Origin: an uncultured Oscillospiraceae bacterium
GTDB lineage: Bacteria > Bacillota > Clostridia > Oscillospirales > Oscillospiraceae
Reading direction: 5' to 3'
DNA length: 64,000 nt
Assembly (NCBI GenBank): GCA_934573735.1
Contig: CAKTMC010000011.1
Coordinates: 20,615-84,614 of the forward strand
Shown here piece by piece: positions 15,101-23,519 of the stretch. Position 1 is the first letter of the stretch. Every line of letters starts with the position of its first letter. A program made the position numbers and the translations under genes. The notes beneath the pieces are model-generated. The model saw only the letters and a program-made list of their open reading frames with translations, had not been told where the DNA came from and searched no databases.

Positions 15101-16297
15101 ATGAAGGATCTCAGGCATCTTATCTATTTTGAGCGGCTTCTGGACGAGGCTGCAAACGAGCTTGTAACGCGGCATTGTGCGGAGGGGGCGCACGCCATCG
15201 GCTACACCTGCTATCATGTGCCGGAGGTGCTGCTCAATCTTGACAACTGCTTTTCCGTGCGGCTGCGCGCGCCGCGCACAGGCTCAATGGACATCTCTAC
15301 ATATTATCTCACAAACTATCTCTGCGGATACTCCAAGGCGCTGGTCGAGCGCGGCATTGAGGGCGGCTATAGCTTTCTTGACGCGATAGCCGGGAGCGAG
15401 ACCTGCTCCGAGATGAACCGTGCGCTTGAGCATTTTGAGCTGCTGCGGCTTGTGGACAAGCCCGATTTCTTTGTGTCCTTTATCGACGTGCCCTTCAAAA
15501 TCTCCGAGCACTGTCTGAGGCACTACGAAAACCAGATAATGCGCAAGCTCTTGGAGCCGATGAACGCAAAATTCGGCACCGACATCTCCGACAGCGCGAT
15601 ACGCGCCGCCGTCGTCGAGCATAACGAGGTCTGCCGTATTCTGAGCGAGATAGGCGATATGCGCAGGCTCGACAACCCGCCGCTGACGGGCTACGAGTAT
15701 CATATTCTCTGCCTCGTGTCCTTCTGCTGCCCTAAAAAGCTCATACTCCCCTATCTGCGCGAGACGCTCGCCGAGCTAAAGGAGCGTGAGCCGGACGCAA
15801 AAAGCCCGTACCGGGCGCGCATCGTCGTGGTAGGCTCCGAAATCGACGACCCCGAGTTTATAAAAACCGTGGAGCAGTCCGGTGCTCTCGTCGTTGCCGA
15901 CCGCTTCTGCTTCGGCTCTCTGCCGGGGCGCGAGGAGATAATTCTGCGCGACGATGAGCCTGCGCTGCGCCAGCTTTGCCGCTTTTATCAGCAGTCGAGC
16001 CAGTGCCCGCGCTACATGGCGCGAGACAAGGTACTCGACCGGCGCGAATATGTACACCGTCTCGTGCAGGACTACAAGGCGGACGGCGTATTATACGAGG
16101 CGCTGAAGTTCTGCGAATACTGGGGCTATGAGCGCCCGCTCGCCTCGCACATACTCACCGAGGAAATGGGAGTGCCGACGGTCTGCGTTGACCGGCAGTA
16201 CACGGGCAGCGCCTCGGGTCAGCTCCGCACGCGGGTGCAGGCCTTTGTGGAAAGCCTTGAGATAAAGAGAATAAACAACGGAAGGGAGGGCTTGTGA
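15101..16297 (+). CDS. 2-hydroxyacyl-CoA dehydratase family subunit (HgdB/FldC-like), first gene
   Basis: Protein of 398 residues from the ATG at 15101, which has GGGGGA upstream. Enzymes of this family remove water from (R)-2-hydroxyacyl-CoA by a ketyl-radical route and carry one 4Fe-4S cluster per subunit. Features include a conserved HAIGYTCYHVPEVLL near residue 30, cysteines in SETCSEMNRALE, the middle VVVGSEIDDPEF strand-turn, and a C-terminal LYEALKFCEYWGYERP followed by GVPTVCVDRQYT. The second subunit gene overlaps its stop by one base. No ATPase activator (HgdC type) is encoded nearby. Confidence 0.86.
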   Translation: MKDLRHLIYFERLLDEAANELVTRHCAEGAHAIGYTCYHVPEVLLNLDNCFSVRLRAPRTGSMDISTYYLTNYLCGYSKALVERGIEGGYSFLDAIAGSETCSEMNRALEHFELLRLVDKPDFFVSFIDVPFKISEHCLRHYENQIMRKLLEPMNAKFGTDISDSAIRAAVVEHNEVCRILSEIGDMRRLDNPPLTGYEYHILCLVSFCCPKKLILPYLRETLAELKEREPDAKSPYRARIVVVGSEIDDPEFIKTVEQSGALVVADRFCFGSLPGREEIILRDDEPALRQLCRFYQQSSQCPRYMARDKVLDRREYVHRLVQDYKADGVLYEALKFCEYWGYERPLASHILTEEMGVPTVCVDRQYTGSASGQLRTRVQAFVESLEIKRINNGREGL

Positions 16298-17841
16298 TGA
16301 CGGGAAAGCAAAGAGGGCTTGGAGATACATACACGGCGCTCACGGGACTGCGCAAAACGCGCGAATGGCGTGGAGTCCGCGATACGCTCTATGATTTTCG
16401 CTGGTGGCTCACGACCTGGAAGGACATGATAGCCTTTGTGATGAAAAGCCCGGTGCAGGTCGTAAAGGGGCTGTGGCGCTATCGCTGGATGGCGACATAT
16501 CTCACCGTTCCCGCCTTCCTTGACCGTCAGCTTGAGGGTAATCGCGGAGTTCAGCTTCGCTCCGGGCGGCTGCTGTACGACGTGATAATCAAGCACACGA
16601 CGGATATCATCGGCACGATGTTTGACGCGGATATGTCCATAGGCGGCAGCAAGGCTCTTTCGGACAGGATAGTATGCCTTGACGAGCTTGTGCCGACGGA
16701 GCTGATGGCGGGCTTTCCTGATTTAATAGGTATTCCGGTGCAGACGATTCCGATATTCCTCGCCTCGATGATAAATCAGCAGCTCCCGCCGGTATATCTT
16801 GACAGCGTGGAGAACTACGGCGTCCCCGCAGACGTATGCCCCCTGCCCTCCGCCGAGGCGGGCGTTGCGATAGAGGGCGACTATCCGCGCTTCGGCAAGT
16901 GCTTTATCTCCTGCAATATGCCCTGTGACGGCAGCGTCATGACGAGCGAATATCAGGACAGATATTTTAAGCTCCCGACCTATGAGCTGGGCGTACCGCT
17001 GCGCTATAACGACGATGTGGACGCGCAGGACTACGCCGTTGAGGAGATAATGGGCTGCATTGAGTTTATCGAGCGGCAGACCGGCGAGAAATTTGACTGG
17101 GATGCATTCTATAAGGCTATGGAGAGCTACAACGAGGTCACGCGCTTTCATCTTGAGCTATGGGAAATCAACCGCACTAAATACCCACAGGTCACGGGCC
17201 CCACGCCGTGGCTGTACCGTATGTATTCCTTCCATCTCCACGGCGGCATGGACGAGCGCTTTACAAAGGCCGACGGCAAGGTTCGCCGCCTCATGCGCGA
17301 GGGCTACGAAAAGCGACTCCCCTGCTCACGCGAAATGCGGCACAAGGCGCTTGTCTGGTCATGCCCCGCGAATTACTATACGAGCTTTGCAAACTGGCTT
17401 GAGCTGTGCTGGGGCATCGTCTGCGTCATGGACATGGAGACGCATATATCTCAGGAGATAATCGACACCTCGAGCCGCCGCCGCGCACTTGAGGGCCTGG
17501 CGCTCACCTTCCAGCGCACGACCATGCGCAAGCACACCAAGGGCGGCTACAAAAACGCCGTGGACGAGATGTGGCGCGTTGCGGAGGAGTACGGTGTTGA
17601 CACGATAATCATGTATGACCAGATATCCTGCAAGGGCATGGACGGCTTACAGGGAATATTCGACGATCAGGCGCGGGAGAGAAGCCTCAACTTCATATGG
17701 GTGCAGCAGGATCTCATGGACTGCCGGACGATATCCCGCCGCGATATGCGCCGTCAGGTCAGCGATTATATGTCCTCCGTCCTGCGCGAGACGCCGCTTG
17801 ACCCCACGCTTGTGGACTTTGACGACTCCGAGGCATGGTAG
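16297..17841 (+). CDS. 2-hydroxyacyl-CoA dehydratase family subunit, second gene
   Basis: Protein of 514 residues starting at the ATG in the TGATG overlap with the first subunit, with GGGAGG a few bases upstream. It belongs to the same family but is longer than a usual subunit. The N-terminal 60 residues are a helical extension, and the core holds several conserved cysteines (GIPVQTIPIF region, CFISCNMPCDGS, MYDQISCKGM). The C-terminus RDMRRQVSDYMSSVLRETP is family-like. It probably pairs with the first gene as a heterodimer. The substrate is not evident. Confidence 0.85.
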   Translation: MTGKQRGLGDTYTALTGLRKTREWRGVRDTLYDFRWWLTTWKDMIAFVMKSPVQVVKGLWRYRWMATYLTVPAFLDRQLEGNRGVQLRSGRLLYDVIIKHTTDIIGTMFDADMSIGGSKALSDRIVCLDELVPTELMAGFPDLIGIPVQTIPIFLASMINQQLPPVYLDSVENYGVPADVCPLPSAEAGVAIEGDYPRFGKCFISCNMPCDGSVMTSEYQDRYFKLPTYELGVPLRYNDDVDAQDYAVEEIMGCIEFIERQTGEKFDWDAFYKAMESYNEVTRFHLELWEINRTKYPQVTGPTPWLYRMYSFHLHGGMDERFTKADGKVRRLMREGYEKRLPCSREMRHKALVWSCPANYYTSFANWLELCWGIVCVMDMETHISQEIIDTSSRRRALEGLALTFQRTTMRKHTKGGYKNAVDEMWRVAEEYGVDTIIMYDQISCKGMDGLQGIFDDQARERSLNFIWVQQDLMDCRTISRRDMRRQVSDYMSSVLRETPLDPTLVDFDDSEAW

Positions 17842-18035
17842 CGGCTATTTAATTCACAGTTTTTTCACGGAGAGTTTGCAGAATTTTCAGCACCTTCCGG
17901 GTGGATTGCGCTATTATATAGTCATGCAAAAACCGTATGTCAAGCGGTTTAGCGGTTATACGCGGCGGGTGACGCCCCGGCATTGTCGGAGATAAGCCTG
18001 CGCCCGGCGCGTGATTGGCAATGACCGCAAATTTT
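17842..18035. other. Spacer between convergent genes
   Basis: No gene seen between the dehydratase stop and the mnmE terminator. Short inverted GC-rich patches are present but none makes a clear rightward terminator. Confidence 0.4.
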
Positions 18036-18082
18036 ATATAAAAATTACTTGAGCGCAGTCCAAACGGCGGACGGCGCTCAAG
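18036..18082 (-). terminator. Terminator of mnmE
   Basis: CTTGAGCGC (from 18048) pairs with GCGCTCAAG (ending 18082). On the minus strand it is followed by TAATTTTTATAT. Confidence 0.8.
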
Positions 18083-18103
18083 ACTATTATATGGCTTTTT
18101 ATA

Positions 18104-19462
18104 TTATTTACCGACGCAGAAGCGGCTGAATATCCTGTTCGTCACGTCCTCGCGCACGGTGCGGCCGCTCAGCTCGCCGAGGGCGGACATAGCGCCCTCC
18201 GTCTCCGTGAGGACGATATCCGGCGTTGCGCCGCCGCTCATCGCCTCAAGCGCGCTCTGCATATACTCGGCGGCGCGGCGCACGGCGTCCGCCTGCCGGG
18301 CATTGGTAAGTATCTCGCCCGCCGGGACCTCCGGCAGCGGGAACATTTTTTCTATGCAGCGCTCAAGCTCGTCTATGCCCTCGCCGGTAAGTGAGCTCAG
18401 GGCGATTTTTTGAAGCCTGGTATCAATCTCGGCGCTGCCCTCGGAGATATCCTTCTTTGACACCACGACCACGGCCCTCGGCGCGCGCTCCGCCTGCGCT
18501 ATGACCTCGCGGTCAGCCTCGCTTATCTCGCCGCTGCCGTCAACGACCGCAATGACAAGCTCTGCGCTGTCCATCGCGGCGCGGCTGCGCTCCACTCCGA
18601 GGCGCTCCACTACGTCCTCCGTCTCGCGTATGCCGGCGGTGTCGATAAGGCGCAGGGTGAGTCGGCCAAGGCGAAGCTTTTCCTCTATCGTGTCTCTCGT
18701 CGTGCCGGGTACGGTCGTAACTATGGCGCGGTCGTAGCCGAGCAGGGCGTTGAGCAGTGAGCTTTTGCCCGCGTTCGGGCGGCCGACTATGGCGGCGGGG
18801 ATGCCGTTTGTCATGAGCTTGCCGCGCTCAAAGCTATGCAGCAGCTTATTAAGCTCCGCAAGCGCCGCACGAAGGCTCTCACTGTAGCTCTCCAGCCGGA
18901 AGTCCTCGATATCCTCATCCGGATAGTCGAGCACCGCATGATAATGCGAGCTTATATCGGTAAGCGCCGAGTAAATACCGTCGACTCTGCGGCTTATCGC
19001 GCCGGAAAGCTGACCGGCGGCGTTCTTTGCGCACTCGATGGACTCCGCGTCTATAATATCGACTACGGCCTCCGCCGCGCAAAGCTCCATGCGCCCGTTG
19101 AGGAAGGCGCGCTTTGTAAACTCCCCCGCCTCCGCCTGACGCGCACCGAGGGCAAATATCTCGTCCAGTGCGGCGCGAAGCACGGTCGGAGAGCCGTGAC
19201 ACTGAAGCTCCGCCGTATGCTCGCCCGTATAGCTGTTTGGGGCGCGGCTGATGGTGCAGAGGCAAACGTCCAAAAGCTCCCCCGCCCTGTCGCGCAGCTG
19301 CCCGTATATGAGGCGGCGATTTTCACTCTCGGACATTTTCCTGCCGCAGAGCGGAAAGAAAAGCTTGTCTATTATATCAAAGCAGCGGCTTCCGGAAAGC
19401 CTGATGATGCCAATGGCGGAGACCTGCGCCCCCGTTGCAATGGCGGCAATCGTATCGGACAT
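18104..19462 (-). CDS. mnmE: tRNA modification GTPase MnmE (TrmE)
   Basis: Protein of 452 residues, the usual length. With MnmG it installs the 5-aminomethyl-type modification at U34 of certain tRNAs. It starts MSDTIAAIATG with AGGAG 7 bases upstream; an upstream in-frame extension to 19594 crosses two hairpins and is not coding. The N-terminal formyl-THF domain is followed by the G domain: P-loop GRPNAGKSSLLNALL (about 226), GTTRDTIEE, DTAG, and SKKD. The C-terminal catalytic Cys motif reads FCVGK at the very end, matching the family's C(I/L/V)GK. Only mnmE is in view; mnmG is not. Confidence 0.97.
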   Translation of the reverse strand: MSDTIAAIATGAQVSAIGIIRLSGSRCFDIIDKLFFPLCGRKMSESENRRLIYGQLRDRAGELLDVCLCTISRAPNSYTGEHTAELQCHGSPTVLRAALDEIFALGARQAEAGEFTKRAFLNGRMELCAAEAVVDIIDAESIECAKNAAGQLSGAISRRVDGIYSALTDISSHYHAVLDYPDEDIEDFRLESYSESLRAALAELNKLLHSFERGKLMTNGIPAAIVGRPNAGKSSLLNALLGYDRAIVTTVPGTTRDTIEEKLRLGRLTLRLIDTAGIRETEDVVERLGVERSRAAMDSAELVIAVVDGSGEISEADREVIAQAERAPRAVVVVSKKDISEGSAEIDTRLQKIALSSLTGEGIDELERCIEKMFPLPEVPAGEILTNARQADAVRRAAEYMQSALEAMSGGATPDIVLTETEGAMSALGELSGRTVREDVTNRIFSRFCVGK

Positions 19463-19485
19463 ATCTTTTCTCCTGAATAAGCTTT

Positions 19486-19543
19486 CAAGGCGTCGAGCTT
19501 TGTCGACGCCTTGAATCATGCAGGAGCTTTTGCTCCTGCATGA
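19486..19543. other. Pair of perfect hairpins between rex and mnmE
   Basis: Two adjacent perfect stems: 11 bp (19486-19496 with 19503-19513) and 12 bp (19516-19527 with 19532-19543). The T-run lies 5' of the hairpins on the minus strand, not 3', so they do not make an ordinary terminator for rex. They could be processing or stability structures. Confidence 0.6.
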
Positions 19544-19559
19544 AAAAAAATCCAAATGC

Positions 19560-20234
19560 TTACTGATGGCGCTCCGCTCTTGCGGCGCGGGCACGCTTCT
19601 CGTCTATGCGCTCCGAGACAAAATAGCTCAGAGACAAGAGACTGTCGGAAAAATGCACGTTCTCGACGATGGTGGTGCTGTTCGGCTCGGTAAGCTCGAC
19701 ATTGGTAAAGTTCCAGATGGCCTCTATGCCGCAGTCGGTAAGAACCTTGGTGACGGGGATAGCAGCATCCCTCGGGACGGCGAGAACCGCAACGTCAATA
19801 TGATTGCTCCCAAGGAAGCCCACAAGCTCATCCATGCTATGTATCGCTACGCCGTTAAACTCGGTGCCGATAAGGCTGGGATTGACCTCAAAGGCCGCCT
19901 CAAGGTGGAAGCCCCACTCGCTGAAGCAGAAATTATCCATCAATGCACGGCCGATGTTGCCCACGCCGATAAGAACAGCCTTGTATCCGCGATCCATACC
20001 GAGAATACCGGCGATCTGCTCACGCAGCGCGGCGACATTGTAGCCATAGCCCTGCTGACCGAATTCACCGAAGCAGCTGAAATCCTGACGTATCTGAGAC
20101 GGAGTAAGACCAAGCTGCTGACCAAGCTCGCCGGAGGATATGCGATTTATGCCGGCCTTCTCAAGCTCATCAAGCTTGCGAAGATATCTCGGCATACGGC
20201 GTATAACGTTATTGGAAACTTTTCCTCGTTTCAA
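19560..20234 (-). CDS. rex: Redox-sensing transcriptional repressor Rex
   Basis: Protein of 224 residues. Rex senses the NADH/NAD+ ratio and represses fermentation and hydrogen genes when NADH is low. The N-terminal winged helix is clear (NVIRRMPRYLRKLDELEKAG, then SGELGQQLGLTPSQIRQDFS), followed by the Rossmann motif GVGNIGRAL (about 90-98). The C-terminal helix that swaps between subunits ends in a basic tail. The start is TTG at 20234, preceded by GGAGAGG. Plausible targets include the fermentation genes in this window, but I did not find a convincing TTGTTAA-type palindrome in front of them. Confidence 0.95.
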   Translation of the reverse strand: MKRGKVSNNVIRRMPRYLRKLDELEKAGINRISSGELGQQLGLTPSQIRQDFSCFGEFGQQGYGYNVAALREQIAGILGMDRGYKAVLIGVGNIGRALMDNFCFSEWGFHLEAAFEVNPSLIGTEFNGVAIHSMDELVGFLGSNHIDVAVLAVPRDAAIPVTKVLTDCGIEAIWNFTNVELTEPNSTTIVENVHFSDSLLSLSYFVSERIDEKRARAARAERHQ

Positions 20235-20372
20235 AAAAACCTCTCCTTGCGCTTTCTGCGCATCCCTGCGCGGAATTTTATATTATTATTAAAAATTATT
20301 AAAAATAACCTTCGTCCTGATTATAACATAACAATCCCCTTGTTTCAAGAAAAAAGCGCAGGAAACTTTGCG

Positions 20373-21143
20373 TCAATTTTCAACAAATGCCAAAATTTCC
20401 TTCAATTCGCCGGCGTTTATTCTGCCTTCAAGTGCAATATCGCCGCCGTCAACGTAATATATTACCCGCTCGGAGTATATGAGCATATATACGCTGATGC
20501 TCGGCGACTCGGCGAGAATGCTCTCGTCGGGCGCATCGCCCGGCGCTTCGGCTTCAAAGCCGTCAAGCCTTGTCAAAATTTCCTCAAGCTCTGCGTCGCT
20601 CAGAGTATAGCAGACGGGCGCGCCGCCTGCGGCATAGACAAAGCGCGAGGCGTCGCTCGGCAGCTCCTCGTCCCCGGCGGGCAGCTCGGAGCACATCGCG
20701 CTGTCGGCGCCTGCCTCCTCCGCCATGCCCCCGGACACACCGGCCGCCTCGGCGGGTCTGTCCCTCGGTACCGCCTCCACGGTCTGCGGTGCGGCGGAGC
20801 CTGCCCGGAACAGCATCGGAGTTGTCGCGGCGGCGGCGACGATTATAAGAGCAAAGCAGGCTGCCGTTGCAAGCAGCGCCCGCCACGAGCGGGACCTGCG
20901 GCGGCTGGCAGTCTTTTTCAGCTTTTCACGGCGAATTTCGCCCATGATATTCTCGCACAGCGTCTCCGGCGGCTCCTCGATGGAGTCGGCAAAGCCCTCG
21001 GACAAGGCGCGAAACGCCTCCTCAAGCGCACGGCACTCGGCACAGCGGCTCAGGTGATCCGCCAGCTCACGCTCCTCCGCGTCGTTCAGCTCACCGTCCA
21101 GCCTCTGGCTTATAAGCTGACGGTAGTATTCACATTCATTCGT
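20373..21143 (-). CDS. Anti-sigma factor with zf-HC2 zinc finger and one membrane segment
   Basis: Protein of about 256 residues if read from a near-cognate ACG at 21143. The N-terminal anti-sigma zinc finger has its Cys-His-Cys-Cys ligands at about 4, 30, 34 and 37 (ECEYYRQLISQ, then ADHLSRCAECRA). A single membrane helix follows (ALLATAACFALIIVAAAATT), then an extracytoplasmic part rich in Ala, Glu and Pro. It should hold the upstream ECF sigma factor at the membrane. It overlaps the sigma gene by 8 bases. No ATG, GTG or TTG lies between the upstream in-frame stop and the first finger Cys, so the start is unusual; the first TTG, at 21005, would delete the finger. Confidence 0.82.
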   Translation of the reverse strand, partial: TNECEYYRQLISQRLDGELNDAEERELADHLSRCAECRALEEAFRALSEGFADSIEEPPETLCENIMGEIRREKLKKTASRRRSRSWRALLATAACFALIIVAAAATTPMLFRAGSAAPQTVEAVPRDRPAEAAGVSGGMAEEAGADSAMCSELPAGDEELPSDASRFVYAAGGAPVCYTLSDAELEEILTRLDGFEAEAPGDAPDESILAESPSISVYMLIYSERVIYYVDGGDIALEGRINAGELKEILAFVEN

Positions 21144-21759
21144 GGCAGTTCACCCCCTCTGTATAGCTTGACGTGTCTACACCGGAAATGTTCCCGTCGC
21201 GGACAAGAAAAGTGCAAAGTTTTTTTCGCGCTCGGAAAATGCGGGATTTTACCGTCCCGCTCTCAAGTCCGAGCGTCTCCGCTATCTCATCATAGCTCAT
21301 GCCCTGAAGCTCACGCAGTATCAATATCTGCCGATATTCCGGCGTAAGCTCCTGTAGACCGCGCCGCACGGCGTCCCGCGTCATGCTGCGCTCCAGGAGC
21401 TTCTCGGGCGAGGCGCTCTCGTCCGATATCTCAAGCTCCGTTTCCTCGCCCTCATCGTCCACGACGCTGAGCGACACGGTCTGCCGCCGCTTTCTGGCGC
21501 GGAGAAAATCAAGGCAGACGTTTGACACGATGCGGTAAAGCCACACCGAGAACCTGCTGTCCCCACGGTAGCTTGCAAGCGAATTATACGCCTTTATAAA
21601 TGCCTCCTGCGCCATGTCTGCCGCGTCCTCCGCATTGCCTGTCATGCGCAGGGCAAGGTTATACACATTCTTCTGGTACTCAAGCACCAGCTTTTCATAT
21701 TCGTTTACGTCGCCGTCCAGCACTCGCTGCACGGTCAGCGCCTCCTGCTCACGGGTCAA
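21136..21759 (-). CDS. ECF-type RNA polymerase sigma factor (SigW-like)
   Basis: Protein of 207 residues. Region 2 runs from about 20 to 90 (NVYNLALRMTGNAEDAADMA, then SVWLYRIVSNVCLDFLR) and region 4 from about 130 to 185 (LTPEYRQILILRELQGMSY, then GTVKSRIFRARKKL). It binds core polymerase and directs it to a specific stress regulon, which this sequence does not reveal. The start is TTG at 21759 with GGAGGTGAGG upstream. The overlapping downstream gene encodes its membrane anti-sigma factor, the classical arrangement. Confidence 0.93.
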   Translation of the reverse strand: MTREQEALTVQRVLDGDVNEYEKLVLEYQKNVYNLALRMTGNAEDAADMAQEAFIKAYNSLASYRGDSRFSVWLYRIVSNVCLDFLRARKRRQTVSLSVVDDEGEETELEISDESASPEKLLERSMTRDAVRRGLQELTPEYRQILILRELQGMSYDEIAETLGLESGTVKSRIFRARKKLCTFLVRDGNISGVDTSSYTEGVNCHE

Positions 21760-21798
21760 TGCCTCACCTCCGTGACTTATGGATAATTTTTATACTAT

Positions 21799-22770
21799 TT
21801 AATTCAAGTCGCGCTTGATGCCCTTGATTATCTGCCGAAGCTCCTGAAGCGTCTCGACGTGTACAAGCTGCTGCTTATAATAGCCCGAGTGCGCAACGCC
21901 GTGAAGATACCACGGGAAGTGGTGGCGCGCCTCAAGGCAGGCTATGCGCTCGCCGCTGAAGCCCGCAAGCAGCTCTATCTGCCGGTATGCCGTATCCACC
22001 CGCTCGCTGAGCGGCGGCAAAGGCGGCTCGGGAAGTCCGTTTATGACCGCGTTTGCCTGCATGAACAGCCACGGGTTTCCAAAGCTTCCGCGCCCTATCA
22101 TTGCAAGCTCACAGCCGGTATAGCGAAGAATATGCTCCGCGTCCGCCGCCGTAAAGATATCGCCGTTTGCGATGACCGGTATGCTCACGCTGCGCTTTAC
22201 CTCGCGGATCATATCCCAATCGGCGCGACCTGAGTACATCTGCGCTCGCGTCCTGCCATGGACGGCTATCGCGGCGGCTCCCGCCTGCTCACAGATTTTT
22301 GCAAGCTCTATGGCGTTGACGCTGCCGTTATCCCAGCCCTTGCGGAATTTGACCGTTACGGGCTTATCGACGGCGGCGACGACGGACTCCACGATGCGCC
22401 CCGCAAGCTCCGGGCTTTTCATCAGCGCAGAGCCGTCCCCGGATTTTACGACCTTACCCACGGGGCAGCCCATATTTATATCCAGTATATCCGCGCCCGA
22501 ATACTCAAGCGCCATTCCCGCGGCCTCGGCCATGATATCCGGCTCATGACCGAAAATCTGCACCGCGCCCGGATGCTCCTCCGGCGGGAGATACAGGAGC
22601 GATTTTGTCTTTTCGTCCTTATAGACCAGCGCCTTCGCGCTCACCATCTCACTTGTCGTAAGCGCCGCGCCCTGCTCCCGGCACACGGCGCGGAAGGCAA
22701 AGTCCGACACTCCCGCCATGGGTGCAAGCGTGAAGCGTCCGTTTATTTCGATATCGCCTATTTTTACCAT
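21799..22770 (-). CDS. dusB: tRNA-dihydrouridine synthase DusB
   Basis: Protein of 323 residues, a TIM-barrel FMN enzyme that reduces uridines in the tRNA D-loop with NAD(P)H. The FMN-binding start FTLAPMAGVSDFAFRAV, the catalytic Cys in DINMGCPVGKVVKSGDGSAL (about residue 97), the basic patch VKFRKGWD, and HGRTRAQMYSGRADWD are all standard. I start at the ATG at 22770, which overlaps the xth stop by 7 bases, rather than the TTG eight codons earlier. It is the last gene of a trmB-xth-dusB cluster. Confidence 0.95.
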   Translation of the reverse strand: MVKIGDIEINGRFTLAPMAGVSDFAFRAVCREQGAALTTSEMVSAKALVYKDEKTKSLLYLPPEEHPGAVQIFGHEPDIMAEAAGMALEYSGADILDINMGCPVGKVVKSGDGSALMKSPELAGRIVESVVAAVDKPVTVKFRKGWDNGSVNAIELAKICEQAGAAAIAVHGRTRAQMYSGRADWDMIREVKRSVSIPVIANGDIFTAADAEHILRYTGCELAMIGRGSFGNPWLFMQANAVINGLPEPPLPPLSERVDTAYRQIELLAGFSGERIACLEARHHFPWYLHGVAHSGYYKQQLVHVETLQELRQIIKGIKRDLN

Positions 22771-23519
22771 GTCATGTCCAGTCCCACGGGGCAATGGTCG
22801 GAGCCGACTATCTCGGGGAGTATATATGCGTCCTTGATGTTCTCACGCAGGCGGTCGGAGACTACGAAATAGTCAATGCGCCAGCCGACGTTGCGCGCTC
22901 TTGCGGCGGCGCGATAGCTCCACCATGAGTATGCGCCGGCTTTGTCCGGGTAGAGATAGCGGAAGCTGTCGGTAAAGCCTGCGCCTAAAAGCTCGGTGAA
23001 TTTGCCGCGCTCCTCGTAGGAAAAGCCGGCGTTGCCGATATTCGTCTTGGGGTTTTTGAGGTCTATCTCCTCATGCGCAACGTTCATGTCGCCGCAGACG
23101 ATGACGGGCTTTTTCGCGTCCAGCTCCGTGAGATAGGCGCGGAAGGCGTCCTCCCAGCTCATGCGGTAGTCAATGCGCTTGAGTCCGTCCTGTGCGTTCG
23201 GTGTATAGACGCAAACGAGATAAAAATCCTCATATTCAAGCGTTATGACCCGACCCTCGGTGTCATGCTCCGGGATGCCGAGGTTATAGCGCACGGAAAG
23301 CGGCGTGTGCTTTGTGAATATCGCGGTGCCGGAATAGCCCTTGCGCTCGGCATAGCACCAGTAGCTCTCGTAGCCCGGAAGCTCAAGCTCTATCTGCCCC
23401 TCTTGGAGCTTCGTCTCCTGAAGGCAGAAAAAATCCGCGTCCAGGCTCCGGAAGATATCCTCAAAGCCCTTTTTCATAACGGCGCGAAGTCCGTTTACGT
23501 TCCATGAAATAAATCTCAT
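22764..23519 (-). CDS. xth: Exodeoxyribonuclease III (AP endonuclease)
   Basis: Protein of 251 residues. It repairs abasic sites and has 3'-exonuclease activity on duplex DNA. The EEP fold residues are present: Asn in SWNVNGLRAV, Glu in FFCLQETKLQ (about 34), Asp/Asn in VICGDMNVAHEEIDL (about 147), and the C-terminal SDHCPVGLDM. It is slightly shorter than E. coli ExoIII and close to Bacillus ExoA. It overlaps trmB by four bases (ATGA) and dusB by seven, so the three are translationally coupled. Confidence 0.96.
   Translation of the reverse strand: MRFISWNVNGLRAVMKKGFEDIFRSLDADFFCLQETKLQEGQIELELPGYESYWCYAERKGYSGTAIFTKHTPLSVRYNLGIPEHDTEGRVITLEYEDFYLVCVYTPNAQDGLKRIDYRMSWEDAFRAYLTELDAKKPVIVCGDMNVAHEEIDLKNPKTNIGNAGFSYEERGKFTELLGAGFTDSFRYLYPDKAGAYSWWSYRAAARARNVGWRIDYFVVSDRLRENIKDAYILPEIVGSDHCPVGLDMTW

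Noticed and set aside
19516..19550. Intrinsic terminator for rex
   Set aside because: The T-run lies before the hairpin in the direction of rex transcription.
19518..21347. 609-codon plus-strand frame across rex and the anti-sigma gene
   Set aside because: It spans several genes and intergenic hairpins on the other strand; no domain is visible.
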